Positions 37,454 to 48,564 of a DNA stretch of 64,000 nucleotides are shown here, in pieces. Position 1 is the stretch's first letter. Each line of letters begins with the position of its first letter. The notes beneath the pieces are model-generated. The model had not been told where the DNA came from and searched no databases. It saw nothing but the letters and a program-made list of their open reading frames with translations. The stretch comes from Pyrus communis. Taxonomy: Eukaryota > Streptophyta > Magnoliopsida > Rosales > Rosaceae. The stretch lies in NCBI RefSeq assembly GCF_963583255.1, contig NC_084813.1, positions 9,720,001-9,784,000 of the forward strand, in the 5' to 3' direction. Position numbers and translations under genes: made by a program.

Positions 37454-39464
37454 AATTCCCCCACACTTAGCTTTTGCTAGTCCTCAAGCAAAACAAAACA
37501 AACAAAACACAATCTAGTCCTTCCAACATTTGCCTCAGGGATTTTCAATGCAACATGACATGTTAAAAATCACTACTCCCACAGATTTTAGCTCTCTTTA
37601 CTCTTGAGTAAACACTTAACCGCAATCACCACTCACTAGCTCACATTTAATCAATTAAAACAACATTTTTAATGTAGTAATATGCCTTAGAGAATTCCCT
37701 CAATTCCTCACCGACTATACTTTCTATTTTCACACAGATTTTTTTACTACACTCCCTACACTAAGTATATGTGAGAAGATTGATGTAAACATGTAGACTA
37801 ACACTCACATATGTTATAACAAATAAAGCATTTTCTGGAATTATTAATATGAACATGTATATGATCTCATGAATGGAATGCCACTACTTAGAAGCGAGAA
37901 CCAGGGATTCTATATGCTCATACCAATTTCAAACTCCACATATTGAAACACATAACAATCAAGATAGAAGTCTAAGGGTTGTAACTGGGCTAAGGTATTG
38001 GCTAACAAAGAAGGGTTAGGGATAAACAAAAGTTCTTAAAGCGATAGTTAGCAAAGTAATGAAATAAACACTTAGAATTCACTTTTGAATGCAGAAATCA
38101 ACTTTAAACACCCATGGGAGATTCACACAACACTTAAGGCCAGATTCAAACTATTGGACCCTTTCTTCAACAACCAATACTTGTGAGTTCATTCTCACTT
38201 ATTTCTCAACTATTTTCCTTTCTTTTTCTTTCTTTTTCACGTTTTTTTTTTTCTTTTTTTTTAATTTTTTTATTAAGATTTCAGATTTCCAATGAAAACC
38301 TTCCCCCACACTTGTTTTTCTGCATAATGTTGATCAAAAGGAATTTCCTCTAAGTCATGCTCCACTATTCTTTAAGAACAAGGGTATGGATAGTCCTATT
38401 CTAGGCTAGGTAAGGATAATGAGGCTAACAAAGAAAATAGGCTAAATACGGCTCAAAGGGGTTAAACCTACAATACATATGCAAAGGGTAAGGCTTTTTG
38501 GCTCTGGTTTAACTAAACAACTTCATCTTATTGTATGTTATGCACTCAATACCATGCTTTGAATGAAACGGGTATTAGTTCTAGTATTTGGATCTATAAT
38601 GATGAAAACACATTTTAAGTAGCAACCAAGCAAAGAAATAATGAGATGATGCAACGACTTTACAAAACAAGAAATCACAGATTAATAACTCTCCAAACAA
38701 AGTTTAGGCTTAAGTCTCTCAGGGTTGTAGCGTTAGTTTGAGTTCCTTCCTTCAAGCATGCTACAAAAACTGATTTTTTTTCCTTTGTGATTACATGTGA
38801 GTCCGTAAACGACAACTACAACTAAGCATAAACCAAAGAGCAAATCAAACTTCCATCCATGTTTGCAACTTTATTTAACAGTTATGCAATTAAAAACCAA
38901 ATCCTCATTATTGTGTTGGAAGGTACCCTAAGGCATAAACAAACATCAAAAACGACTCTTTTTGGGTTTTTTTCAAAACTTTTTCGATTTTTTCTTCAAA
39001 ATTTTCGGATTTCCCTTTCAAAACACATTAAAACACTTCAGAACACAATAAAAACAGTGAGTAACAACTTTAGAAGTGATAGGTGATAAAATCTGACGAA
39101 ATTCATGAAAAACACTTTGTTTACCCCCCCACTTAAATCAAACATTGTCCTCAATGTTTCAAATATAGACTCACACAAAAACAATCAAATAACACAACTA
39201 AGAAATATGACATGTATGGCAAAGTAAAAGCAAATCTAGTTGTGGAGTCGGAGATTCCTAGGTTTTCTTTATTTGAATGCGTGGGTTGCCTCCCAAGAAG
39301 TGCTTGCTTTAACGTCTTCCAGCCAGACGATACCTCTTTTTAAGCTCTATTAGTGCCTACGGCATGGAGGGGTACATCCTCCATGACATGCTCCTCAAAA
39401 TACTCATAATAAGGCTCAATGAATGGAAGGGGATAGTGATCCTTCCTGATTGTGGCGTTGAGCT
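37454..39464 (-). other. Non-coding 3' interior of the gypsy element
   Basis: No frame of note. It contains the purine tract at 37454..37466 and, near 39288..39300, GGGAGGCAACCCACG on the minus strand, a sequence often seen after the polyprotein of such elements. Confidence 0.6.
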
Positions 39465-42142
39465 TTATAAAGTCAAGGTAATCGTTCTCACCACCTTGGG
39501 TTCGATGGGGTACCTACACCAAAAAAGGTAACAACCTATTAGTTGAAATGGGAATTGGAATTGGAATAGATGGCTCACCAATATACTGCGACGAAGGCTC
39601 CAAAGTAGCAGCACAGTCAACAAAATCACTAGGGATGTTTTCGGCCAGATTAGGTATTTTGAGGGCAGTGGCATGTTCCTTGTGCTCCACTCCAATTCCC
39701 TCTTCGATGGTGGTTCAAAATACATCCTTCTTGATAGGTGTTGAACGTTCCTGCCCTATATTTTTATTCACATCAATGGCAAAACAAGGACAAACATCAT
39801 TAAGATGCTTAACAGATTCAGAAACATTGAATTTAATAATATCACCACCAAGCTCCATTGTTAACGCTCATTTGGCCACATCAATCTTGGTTTGGGCTAT
39901 TTTTATGAATGGTCTTCCAAGTAGAATCGGCAATGGTGGAGAATGGGCCAAATCTTCCATTTCAAGCACATAGAAATTAGCCATAAAGATTAAATGATTA
40001 ACCTGCACCAAAACATCTACCAAAACTCCTTTTGGATATGCATTAGAACAATCGGCTAATTGAATAATAACTCCATCATTTTTAAGCTCTCCTAAGTTCA
40101 TAGATGCATAAATAAAGTAAGACATGACATTAATGGAAGCATCTAAATCTAGCATAGCATGTTCAAACCTTGTATTACCAATTACACAAGGGATAGTGAA
40201 ACTACCTAAATCTTTGCATTTAGGTGGCAGCTTCCTTTGCAACATTGCAGAGACATTTTCACTTACATGTACCGACTCTTTCTCCTAACTTCGTTTCTTT
40301 GTTGTACAAAGCTTCTTGAAAAACTTAGCATACTTTGGAATTTGCTTTATTGCATCAAGAAGCGGGATATTGATTTGCACTTTCCTAAATGTCTCTAGAA
40401 TGTCTTTTTCATTCTCTTCATTCCTAGATTGCATAAACCTGCTAGGAAAAGGCACATTTGGTGGAATAGGGTTAGAAACAATCGAATTTGAACCTACTTT
40501 ACATGTGTTGGACGACTTAGGGTGCTTAGGGGGCTGCAGCAAGGGTTGTTCTACCCTTGCTGTGGCCTTGCCTTTTTCCTCCTCCTCTTGCATCAGTTTT
40601 TCGTCCTCCTTTTGGCTTGATTTGGATGGTTGTGGGTCGGTCGGTTCCAACTTCCTTGCCACTTCTCAAAGTGATGGCATTGGCGGTTTCAAATCCTCCC
40701 ATTGGATTCACAATGGTTGAACTAGGCAGTTTGCCTTGTTCTCTAAACTTTCCCATGAACTCCGCTACTTGCCCAATTTGCCTCTTCAATTCGTCCACCT
40801 CTTTAGCTTGAATTTGCATCTCTTTGGTTTGATTTTGCACTCCCTACGTCAAAAAGGTGAGTAATTGAATAACCCTATCATTATCCAAAGACATACCTGA
40901 ATTTGGTTGGACCGGAGGTGGTTGAGGTTGCATTGGTGTGAATGGCATTTAAAATATCCCATGGGGTGGCTGTCGAACTCCTCCTTGTTGTTGAGTTTGT
41001 TGAGGCTCCCTCCACTTCATGTTTGGGTGATCTCTCCATGCCGAATTGTAAGTGTTGGCGTATGGATCATTCCTTGGTTGATTTTGGCCTTGAAAGCCCA
41101 TGACATTGGCACTTTCCCATCCCCCATTCTCTATCAATTGAGGGCATTGATCATTAGAGTGTCCTTGCATAGTGCACACGCCACAAACACTTTCTCTTTG
41201 TACTTTGAATCCATCAACAACCTGTAACACAAGAACAGTGAGATTAGCCAATTGAGATTGAATTTCAGAAATTGCACTTACCTCATTCACTTGTTGTTGT
41301 TGCTGTGGGGTGTCTCTTTGTCCAACTCCCTCGTATTGTGGCGCATTCAATGCTCGATTTGCAATTAAGGTCTTGGCATCAATTGGTGTTTTGTCAACCA
41401 AAGCACCTCCTGCCGAAGCATCTAACATTTGTCTCTCAATTGGAAGAAGTCCTTCGTAGAAATATTGAATTAGAAGCTCTTCTTTCATTTGATGTTAAGG
41501 GCATGATGCAACTAAAGTCTTGAAACACTCATAATATGCTGGAAAGGATTCTCTTTGGTTTTGTTGAATTCCACTAATCTTCTTCCTCAAAAGAATAACT
41601 CTCGAAGTTGGGAAAAATTTCTCTAAGAATGCTCTCTTCATGCTTTCCCAAGAGGTGACAGTTCCAGGTGCCAATTCGTACAACCAATCCTTAGCCTTTT
41701 CCAAAAGAGAGAATGCAAAAGCTTTCATCTTCAAAATGTTCCCATCTACGGTGATTGGGGTCATACTTGAACATACCACCTCGAATTCCTTTAAGTGCTT
41801 GTTTGGATCTTCCATGGACAGCCCATGGTATTTGGGAATATGATGCAGCAAACTAGACTTCAATTCGAACTCCTCGGTCTTGCCTTGAGCTGCCCTAGGA
41901 TATTGAATGCATAGGGGTACGACATTGTCCAATCCCGAGGCTGAAAGTTCCTTGATTGTTCGATTATCCACATCCATGAGTTGTTCTTCCTCTTCTTCTT
42001 CTTCTTCTTCTTCAAACTCAGATTCAAAGCAAGAACTAGGTGGATTAGGTTCTGGCCCCTTCCTCTTTCTTCTCAAGGTTCGCTCAAAATCGTCGTCAAA
42101 CTCCAAGATATGTGCACGAACAGGTTGAGAACTTCGAGTCAT
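39465..42142 (-). pseudogene. Gag and retropepsin-like region of the gypsy element
   Basis: Starts MTRSSQPVRAHILEFDDDFE. Gag core motifs are KYHGLSMEDPNKHLKEFE, WESMKRAFLEKFFP and CVVCTMQGHSNDQCP-like zinc knuckle residues (CGVC...H...C). The protease part has KDLGSFTIPCVIG and LDLDASINVM, where the family has LDLGAS, so the catalytic loop Gly is changed to Asp. Stops break it: TAA at about 41495 (SCP-stop-HQMKEE, CAA expected), TAA near 40949, TAG near 40850, TAG at 40285 and TAA near 39868, plus a frame change near 40540. A Glu-rich tract sits near residue 45. Confidence 0.8.
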
Positions 42143-42240
42143 AAACTAGTACCTAAAATCAACAAAACAAAACAAAACAAAAATCAGAAACCAAAACTAA
42201 AAGACACGAACAGAAACAAAAGGGGATTAGCAATTTGCTA

Positions 42241-42262
42241 ATCCTTGGCAACGGCTCTAGAA
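42241..42262 (-). promoter_or_regulatory. Primer-binding site at the 5' edge of the gypsy element
   Basis: The minus strand reads CTAGAGCCGTTGCCAAGGAT, a diverged form of the TGGCGCCGTTGCC type primer site of Athila/Tat elements. It begins within 2 nt of the junction with Harbinger sequence. Confidence 0.65.
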
Positions 42263-42505
42263 GATGAGTATATCAAAATTGAAGAAGATTCAAATGACGA
42301 TGTGGATGATGACCAACCAACACATGCAAGAGCTATGGCAAAAGATGTTGAATATCTCGCCACAACCACAAATGAGACCCGATAGGATAAGGTCACATTG
42401 AGTGAGTATATGAGACATTTAAATAGAATTCAAGCTCCTCAAGGTCATGACACACTCCACAAGGATTTGGTTGAGCATGTATGGCGGCGAGAAGGTGAAC
42501 GTTGA
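42263..42505 (+). pseudogene. Harbinger 1 transposase, 3' segment
   Basis: Continues the frame interrupted at 35645: EDEYIKIEEDSNDDVDDDQ, then TAG in place of an expected codon (NETR-stop-DKVTLSEYM), and the C-terminal HKDLVEHVWRREGER before TGA. The host frame reads HNIIVEDEYIKIEE once one GATGA copy is counted. Confidence 0.85.
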
Positions 42506-42894
42506 TGATGTTGGTGTATTAATGTGTTCTTGTGTTATGTAATAATTTCAAGTGTACTATGTTGATATTTTCTAGTAATAAATTGAAGTGTCTTCTTGTG
42601 CAAAATTATTGAAGGCATTTGAATATGCAAAATTATTGAAGTGGCTTATTATGCAAAATTATTGAAGTGTCTTATTTTGTCTAGTACATTGTCAGAGATG
42701 TTGAATGTCGTTTGAATTATTAAAGGCATCTATTGTACATCAAAGTGTGCAATAATAAGTACAATAATTAATAAGCCATAAAGTTAATGCACACGACAAT
42801 TAATAAAGTACATAAACTTAATACAAATATTAATTCATAAACCACATAAATCACATAAACTTAATACAATCGATAATTCATAAACTACATAAAC

Positions 42895-43482
42895 TTAATA
42901 ATGATATCCACCATCTTGACTTGGTGGTGGACTTGGGATATAGGGTTGAGATGATTCATCATCTTGAAATATACTCCTTGTGGCATGCTTTCGCAAAATT
43001 TCCTTTTGCTTACCACGTAAGAACTTATTCCTCTCTGGAGTGTATTTGTTGATGTCCTCCATCATAAAATTAATTTTGAACCTATCTTGCTCCCTATCCC
43101 CTTCTTCCTTCATTTGCAAGCGCATTCGGGATGCTTCTTCTTGGCGAGCGCTATGGGTTTCACTCAACCTTGCAAATCCTGTAGCAATGTGTCCACTCAT
43201 CGGATCTTGGGACTTCCCTTTTCTCTTTGCTTCCTTTTGCTTATCTCTTCCTGGAGGCCTTGCAAAAGAAGGAGTTGGGGTTATTTCATCGACACCTTCA
43301 TTGACCCCTTCATTGACACCTTCATCTTTATCATTTATCAGTGCAGCTTCACGTTGAAATAATCTTCCCCATTGTTGGTCCACATCGGTTGCCCACCTTG
43401 AACAATCCTTAGGGACGTCCCAAGCATGCTGCAACTTAAAAGGTTGATTTTTTGGTGTTACTCTTATCTTGTAAATTTCCAT
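42895..43482 (-). pseudogene. Harbinger 1 ORF1, C-terminal part
   Basis: Encodes 195 residues with KNQPFKLQHAWDVPKDCSRW, then an acidic linker with the repeat GVNEGVNEGVDE, a basic KQKEAKRKGKSQ segment, and EEDGREQD-like coiled-coil sequence. This matches the NAM-associated C-terminal part of plant PIF/Harbinger ORF1 proteins, which carry a Myb/SANT DNA-binding domain upstream. That domain is missing: only about 115 bp remain before the element end. Confidence 0.75.
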
Positions 43483-43600
43483 TGCTTTGTCACCCTATGC
43501 AAAAAAAATACATAAAAACAATTAGTTGCAAAATAATATTATGTACATGACAAATAAGTGGGGAAATTTGGCAAATAACCGAGGGTTGGGTTTGGTCTTA

Positions 43601-43623
43601 GTATAGATAATATCGTTTGTTCA
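43601..43623 (+). mobile_element. tRNA-derived SINE, third piece
   Basis: GTATAGATAATATCGTTTGTTC is the 3' end of the SINE. It is followed by the A-rich duplication at 43624..43640, which matches 9231..9247. Confidence 0.78.
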
Positions 43624-43640
43624 AAAAATGTTTGCGGCTA

Positions 43641-43986
43641 GAGAAAATAAAGTATCACTAGAATAATTGTTTTTTTTTTTTTTTTTCTAACAAAAGTATG
43701 GGAAGAAGGGAAGCATCATATAACTATCAGTTGGTATTACCAAAGAAAGGAAAAATTACACATAGAGTATACTTTGAATACTTAATTGTATATTGAGACA
43801 ACACTTTTTAAACATTTCAAGGAGAGACAAAAGTTAATACATGTGAAAAATGATACCATTGCCTTGTTTTTTTCTCTAGAGTGTAAGTTACAAAATTACC
43901 TTTTATAGTGGAAAGGTCTTTTTCACATTTACATCTCTTCAACCATTGCTCATTTCTCTCTCTTCATCTCTTCAAAAAATATTGGT
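43641..43986. other. Intergenic, no gene seen
   Basis: Host flank to the right of the SINE, AT-rich with one T run near 43670. No coding signal. Confidence 0.6.
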
Positions 43987-43995
43987 TCCATTTAA

Positions 43996-45299
43996 GAGTT
44001 TTTAACACAAATGGTCCCTGAAATTGACCCTCATCATCAAGATGTCCCTGAAATTGAAAATTAATCAATGTAGTCCCTAGAAATAGGTGTCGCAACTCAA
44101 TGTGGTGCTTTCGTGACAATTCTATTAAAACTTCTGTTAAGTTCTAATGTGGCACATAAATGGGCCCCATAAGTCCTTTTTTCTCACAAATGGTCCTTGA
44201 AATTGACCCATGACATCAAAATGGTCCCTGAAATTGACCCGCAACATCAAAATGGTCCCTGAAGTAGAAAATTGATCAATGTAGTCCCGCAAGTAAGTGT
44301 CTCAAATCATTGTATTTGTTCTGTCACTATTCTGTCAAAAATTATGTTATATGTTGATGTGACACATAAATGGGTCACATAAGTCTAATTAAATTTAAAA
44401 AAATTACAAATAGGCTTAATAATTTAATAGTTAATAAAAAAATTGTCAAACCCAAAAACCTAGTCCCACAATCACATCCGATCCTAGTTCACATTTCTCT
44501 ACCTCTTTCGCTCTCTATTCTCTAAAAAAAATTCTCAATACACCTTTCTTTACACACTTTGACACTCTTCACCGAATTGAACCTGGATCGAGATCACCTT
44601 TGGTGAATGCTTGGCCCATTGGCAACGACTACTAGGACATCACCATTAACATTTAGGCAATCAATATCCTCACAACCTTAATCTTGGAGAGCTTGTTTGG
44701 CGTCTCCCTAGTGGTCTGGTGATGCAAAGAACGACGAGGTCTACCTTGAGATAATGAGGTTATAACTGAGGTGCGTCCATTGTTCGTTCAAAACTATTTC
44801 CACACCCCCTCTTAAGTTTTGTGCCTTTGAGGATTTATGGAAGGGATCTCTCTTTGGAGTAGGCACTACTATAAGAGAAAAAAAAATTCCATTGTGCAAA
44901 ATGGTACTTAGACAACTTTTTTAATTAATTATTAAACCCACGTCAGCACATAACAAATTTTTTTACAGAATCGTGGTGGAAGAATCATATTGATTTGTGA
45001 CACCTATTTTCAAGGACTAAATTAATTAATTTTCAATTTCAGGTACCATATTGATTGTGTGGGCCAATTTCAGGGACCATCTTGATGGTGTGGATAAATT
45101 TCAGGGACCATTTGTGATAAAAACCCATAAATCTTGTGGGGTCTATTTATGGGCCACATCAGCACTTAACAGAATTGTGACGGAAGGATCACATTGATTT
45201 GCAACACCTATTTTTAGGGACTACATTGATTGATTTTTAATTTTAGTGACCATCTTGATGGTGAGGGTCAATTTCATGGACCATTTGCGATAAAAACCC
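43996..45299. mobile_element. MULE-type hairpin element
   Basis: Ends GAGTTTTTAACACAAATGGTCC and the inverse GGACCATTTGCGATAAAAACCC, with a perfect 9-bp duplication TCCATTTAA (43987..43995, 45300..45308). The arm sequence TGGTCCCTGAAATTGACC is itself repeated two or three times per arm. No transposase. Confidence 0.85.
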
Positions 45300-45308
45300 T
45301 CCATTTAA

Positions 45309-45836
45309 TTATTCAATTTAATTATTCAAATGAATGAATGAACTTGTGGATCTACAACCTCTACCCAGTTTACCATCCCATTCCCATTCCTAGTTGGACA
45401 ATTAAAGTTCCCATCTAGTTTTAATTATTTGTTAGACGGGTATAATTTCCTTCTTTTTTCCCTTTTCAAGTTAAATGTGCCTTGAAATTGGATTTAAAGA
45501 TGTTCTTGCTGCTTTATAGTATATGATATTCAAATCAAACACGATTTATCACAACTAACCTTCCATTGACCAAATTAAGATAAGTTTCAAATCAAACAAA
45601 TTCTGAATTAGAAGACCTTTGCCTTGCTTCTCTCCCCCAAAATTCTACTGCTTTATTTCAACCTCTGTTAACGAAAAAAAATTCTATCAAAAATTTGAAT
45701 TTGTAAAATGAAAAAAATAATATAAGAACTGGATTTTGCAAATGAAATCTATTGAACACACCTACGACTTAATAAACCAAAAGATGATTCAATGAAATTT
45801 TGTAAACATTGTCATTTATTGAAGACCGGTTTGATT
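45309..45836. other. Intergenic, no gene seen
   Basis: AT-rich. It leads into the minisatellite. Confidence 0.55.
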
Positions 45837-46598
45837 GATTCTGCAAAAATGATCGAGGACGGGTTGAACTGCTGCAAAAATGGTCGAAGATGGGTACTGA
45901 TTCTAAAAAAATAATCGATGATGGATTGAATTGATTCTATAAAAACGGTTGAGGATAGGTTGGATTGATTCTGCAGAAACATTGAACTGCTTCAGCAAAA
46001 ATAGTTGATGACGGGTTAAACTGATTTTACAAAAACGGTCGATGACAGGATGAAATGATTATGCAAAAATGTTGAACTCATTTTGCAAAAATAGTCAAGG
46101 ACGGGTTGAACTAATTTAGCAAAAATGGTCAAGGATGGGTTGAACTGCATTGACCTGATTCTGCAAAAACGATTGAGGACGAGTTGAACTAATTCTACAA
46201 AAATAGTTGAGGACGGGTTGAACTGATTCTGCAAAAATGGTTAAGGATAGGTTAAACTAATTCTGTAAAAATGGTCAAGGATAGGTTGAATTGCAGGAGG
46301 ACAAGTTGAACTGGTTCTACAAAAATGGTCAAGGACAGGTTGAACTAATTCTGCAAAAATGGTCGAGGACTGATTAAATTGATTCTGCAAAAATAGTCGA
46401 CGATGGGTTGAACTGATTCTGCAAAAATGGTCGAGGACAAGTTGAATTGATTCTGCAAAAATTGTCGATGAATAATTGAACTGATTCTACAAAGATGGTC
46501 AAGGATGGGTTGAAGTGATTCTAGTAATAAAGAATACGAATTGATTCTGCATATAGTTTCAAAACTGATTCTGTAGAAATAATCGAGGATGGATTAAG
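45837..46598 (+). repeat. Minisatellite, 34-bp unit, about 20 copies
   Basis: The unit is close to TTCTGCAAAAATGGTCGAGG followed by ACGGGTTGAACTGA. Copies differ at a few positions. Some are shortened to about 22 bp (near 45975 and 46060) and one 10-bp spacer occurs near 46145. No conserved frame runs through it. Confidence 0.9.
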
Positions 46599-47060
46599 CT
46601 TATGGCATGTTAATTTTGTTGAAGTTGTGAGGGCTGAGTTTTATTAACAACCCTAAAGCCTTAAGGGTATGGCTAGTATTTTAAAACATTGTTTCTATAT
46701 TTTTGGTCTGGGCTTTAGTTGTTTTTATGTTTTTGTCTCTCCTTGACACGTTTAAAAACTAGTGGAGTTTCTTGAAATATAGTAAAAGTTTTTGTCTTTG
46801 TATATAAAGCTCCCTTAAAGAAAAGTCTTTCTAGTTTTCAAAATTTTTAACTAATTTTTTTTAGCCTTGTTGAGAGAGTTCTCTGACACACTAGTTGGTC
46901 CTAGCATTTTTATTATAAGCATGTTAGGGCATGTAAAGAGAAACAAATTTGTAAGGAATGAGTATCATTCTTATTCTTTTGTCTAGTAACAACGAAATGA
47001 TTTAGTTCTACGGTCTAGTGGTGTTAACCAAAAGCCCAAGGCTATGTAAAATGCAAAGGT
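46599..47060. other. Intergenic, no gene seen
   Basis: No open frame or repeat recognised. The Copia LTR begins at its right edge. Confidence 0.5.
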
Positions 47061-47237
47061 TGTTATAGATAAATTAGTATACCAATTGGATATTCCTCAA
47101 TGTAATCTTTATATATGTAGGACTCTTGTTGATATTATTTGTATAAATTGTAACGTGTTGATTAATGATGTATAACACATTCAAACAATCTCTCTCTAGT
47201 CTGCACATTTCCCTTCACTGGTTCTTCAGTTTCTACA
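47061..47237 (+). repeat. 5' LTR of Copia 1
   Basis: 177 bp, TGTTATAGATAAATTAG to TTTCTACA, ending directly at the primer site. Confidence 0.65.
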
Positions 47238-47567
47238 TGGTATCATCTTTCTCGAGCTTCAACACTTCTTAACTGATCCTTATTCCCTACCATGTATTTT
47301 TCTACCCTTTCTGGCCACAACGTTGCACAATTTCTAGAACTTACAGGGGCTAACTACCTGAATTGGCTTCGTCAAATCAAGCATTTCCTCATCAGTCAAG
47401 AGTTGTGGAAATTCATTTATGGCTCATCACCCCCACTGCCTCCTACTATTGCAACTGCTCCTCCCAGTTCTACTTCTGACTCTGATGTCTCATTTGGCTC
47501 CACCCCCATTGCTCTCTCCTTTGTGGTCCCTAACCTTGCACACACCAAGTGGTATCAATAAGATCAA

Positions 47568-48564
47568 GGCTTTTTAGTCAAAATGGTCCATGAGATTTAC
47601 ATAACACATCATTTTGGTCCCTGAGATTGAAAATCAATAGAAATGGTCCCTGAGATTGTCCACCATCCATTATTTTGGTCATTCCGTTAAAAAGTCTGTT
47701 AAGTGTCCTGGAGCTCTTGGCTGAAAGTTTGGGCAATTTTCAAAACTTCATAACTCAATCGTTTCTTAACCAAATTCAACCCATAATATATCAAAATGAA
47801 GATAGGAAAGTGTAGAACAAGATTATACCCATTTAGAAGCCTAATGGTTGCTGGAGATGGCCGGAAATAGCCTGAAAGGTGACTGGTCAGGGGGAAAACT
47901 AGACAACTCGCCGAAAACTGAGTAAATTTTAAACGCTCTTAACTTCTTCGATACTCAACAAAATCGAGTGATTCAAACATGAAAATCATACTTCTCAACG
48001 AGACGAAGAGAATATTACATTTCTAGACGGCTAATTCGCCATGGCTTGGCCGAAAAATGGCTCAAACGTGACTAACTCGAGACCAAGACAACCACTTTTG
48101 AGTCATTTTCCAACCAAACCACGGTGATTTAGCCGTCAAGAAAGGTACCATCCTCTTCGTCTCATGGTACCATGCTCTTTGTCTCATCGAGAAGTATGAT
48201 TTTCGTTTTTTAATCACTCGATTTCGCTGAGTATTGAAGAAGTTATGAACGTTTAAAATTTACCCAGTTTTCGGCTAATTTTCCAGTTTTTCTGTGAACC
48301 AGTCACCTTTTAGGGTATTTTCCGGCCATCTCCAGCAACCATTGGGCTTCCAAATATTATAGGTCGAATTTGGTTAAGAAACGATTGAGTTACGAAGCTT
48401 TGAAAATTGCCCAAACTTTCGGCCAAGAGCTCTGAAACACTTAACGGAATGACCAAAATAATGGATGGAGGACAATCTCAGGGACCATTTCTATTGATTT
48501 TCAATCTCAGGGACCAAAGTGATGTGTTATTCAAATCTTAGGGACGATTTTGGCTAAAAAATCA
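47568..48564. mobile_element. MULE-type hairpin element in Copia 1 gag
   Basis: 997 bp with inverted arms of about 480 bp (left start GGCTTTTTAGTCAAAATGG). The flanks TAAGATCAA and TATGATCAA are a 9-bp duplication with one difference; the Gag frame suggests the original was CAAGATCAA. The arms pair almost to the centre near 48150, so the whole element can fold back. Confidence 0.82.

Larger units (their letters stand above)
35646..42262 (-). mobile_element. Gag-protease-only gypsy element with a single LTR
   Basis: On the minus strand the order is: primer site at the very 5' edge, leader, Gag, retropepsin-like domain, about 2 kb of non-coding DNA, purine tract (TGGGGGAA) and a 1.8-kb 3' LTR. 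There is no reverse transcriptase or integrase, so it is non-autonomous (TR-GAG type) of Athila/Tat style. GATGA flanks both sides (35641..35645, 42263..42267). The expected 5' LTR is absent. Confidence 0.8.
33404..43597 (+). mobile_element. PIF/Harbinger element 1, enlarged by nested insertions
   Basis: The left end GACCATCCCCAACCCTTGGG and the right end CCGAGGGTTGGGTTTGGTC are inverted. TTA flanks both sides (33401..33403, 43598..43600). It contains a broken transposase in plus orientation and a partial ORF1 in minus orientation, so the genes converge. A Tourist-like MITE and a gypsy element are inserted. Own length is about 3 kb. Confidence 0.85.

Noticed and set aside
40557..40811. Plus-strand frames across the gypsy gag region
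   Set aside because: Antisense shadows of the minus-strand Gag and protease coding sequence.
45837..46598. CRISPR array
   Set aside because: Units abut without unique spacers and diverge along their length. This is a plant minisatellite.
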